Positions 63,275-64,000 of a stretch of 64,000 nt of DNA are shown one piece after another. How positions within the stretch are numbered: the first letter of the stretch is position 1; each line of letters begins with the position of its first letter. The notes beneath the pieces are model-generated. The model was not told where the DNA came from. It worked only from the letters and a program-made list of their open reading frames with translations, and made no database searches. The position numbers were made by a program, and so were the translations under genes. The stretch lies in contig NC_079882.1 of NCBI RefSeq assembly GCF_029227915.1, positions 22,637,001 to 22,701,000 on the forward strand, written 5' to 3'. The stretch is from Hydractinia symbiolongicarpus. Lineage: Eukaryota; Cnidaria; Hydrozoa; Anthoathecata; Hydractiniidae.

Positions 63275-64000
63275 GTTCTGCAGAATGGGCGACAGATTTC
63301 TATGCAAAATTTTATTACTGTTAATTTGCTTGTAACCTTCGTTAACACTTCTTTAACTCTATAAACATCTTTCACAGCCAACAATAATATTCTTTTCGTA
63401 AATGGATTCGCTTTTTCACAACATACATCCAACTTCGAACGACGAAGTTTGTTGTGATGAGGTGGCGCCAAATTTAATAAATACACAGACCGGAAACTTT
63501 CAACAGCAAATCGAACGTGCAATATGGTGGTTTCAGCTTTGTTTACAAATCTTTATTTTCTTTATCTTTACTCATGAATTAGTTTACTAAGTTTAGTAAA
63601 AAAAATAAATTTTTGTCGTGTTATTCGACTAATAGCATATTTGCTATTTTGATCTTGAGCTTGTGTATTATTTTTACAAAACAGTGTGATCATGGAAGCG
63701 TGACTATCACTGTAGAGAAAGATCTAGTATTGTTTCTGAATATAACCACCAGTTTGGCAAATGTGTAAAAATACTGAACCATAAAATGAACGATTCAGCA
63801 TTCAAGAATAAAAGTAAAAACTGGTATTTTGTAATAAATTTCTAATGAAGAGATTTTCTGGGTATATTGTGCTGCAAAGTTCTAAGCCCCAAATTCAATT
63901 TTTTTAAACAAACAGCTTTAATTTATTACCCCTTAATATAAAACTAGCAAATGTTTCAGCAAAACCATTTTTTACCTGATTTCACTTAAACATTACAAAA

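Larger units (their letters stand above)
61091..64000. other. Right end of the window, upstream of the known RPTP-2 exons
   Basis: No match to the RPTP-1 intron or to the next D2/D1 exons. Apart from the KTQEMC fragment and a doubtful LINE tail, I see nothing identifiable. It could be a transposon-filled intron or foreign sequence at a truncation point. Confidence 0.5.

Overview
The window looks like nuclear DNA of an early-branching animal, most likely a cnidarian and possibly a hydrozoan. It is AT-rich, has spliced genes with short exons and kilobase introns, very long microsatellites, and many Helitron, LINE, SINE and MITE remnants. The assignment is an inference from gene architecture and base composition; no marker fixes the species.

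The main gene lies on the minus strand from 47956 to 23171. I could join 24 exons, all with GT/AG borders and compatible phases. They encode a receptor-type protein tyrosine phosphatase (RPTP-1): signal peptide, three F5/8-type C (discoidin) domains, about three fibronectin type III-like domains with an RRRR cleavage site near the membrane, one transmembrane helix, an intact catalytic D1 domain in a single 1,089-base exon, and a pseudophosphatase-type D2 domain. In D2 the exon 23697-23822 has lost a net 14 bases relative to its paralogue, so the frame would run into a TGA at the next splice junction. The last two D2 exons are still intact.

A second copy, RPTP-2, is represented by its last three D2 exons (60281-61090, minus strand) and is in frame. 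Flanking DNA is duplicated with it: 1-957, 2051-3445, 6830-8936 and 19764-23822 match 48279-49400, 49670-53400, 53785-56960 and 56965-61090. The window therefore covers one full unit (about 48 kb) and part of the next in a tandem segmental duplication. The homology reaches base 1, so a further unit probably lies to the left.

The two units differ mainly by transposon insertions, and each serves as a near-empty site for the other. Unit 1 carries a two-element Helitron array at 958-2050 and a 10.8-kb head-to-tail Helitron array at 8937-19763 (about eight elements, most junctions CTAG|TC). It also has two MITEs (6897-7241, 7276-7701) and a 1.4-kb GATA array (3890-5275). Unit 2 carries a LINE (54240-55450) and a minus-strand Helitron (58372-59020). 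The long Helitron array holds a Helitron helicase remnant (10140-10600), a possible two-exon small gene (11586-12015), exon-like ORFs (17977-18447), and an AT-microsatellite with an adjoining palindrome (15851-16258).

The 7.2-kb intron of RPTP-1 at 33548-40723 hosts a tRNA-derived SINE pair, a LINE reverse-transcriptase fragment, a multi-stop pseudogene of a large zinc-binding, transposon-associated protein family, and Helitron fragments. The right end (61.1-64 kb) has a fragment of a KTQEMC-type repeat protein and a doubtful LINE tail, but no further RPTP-2 exons.
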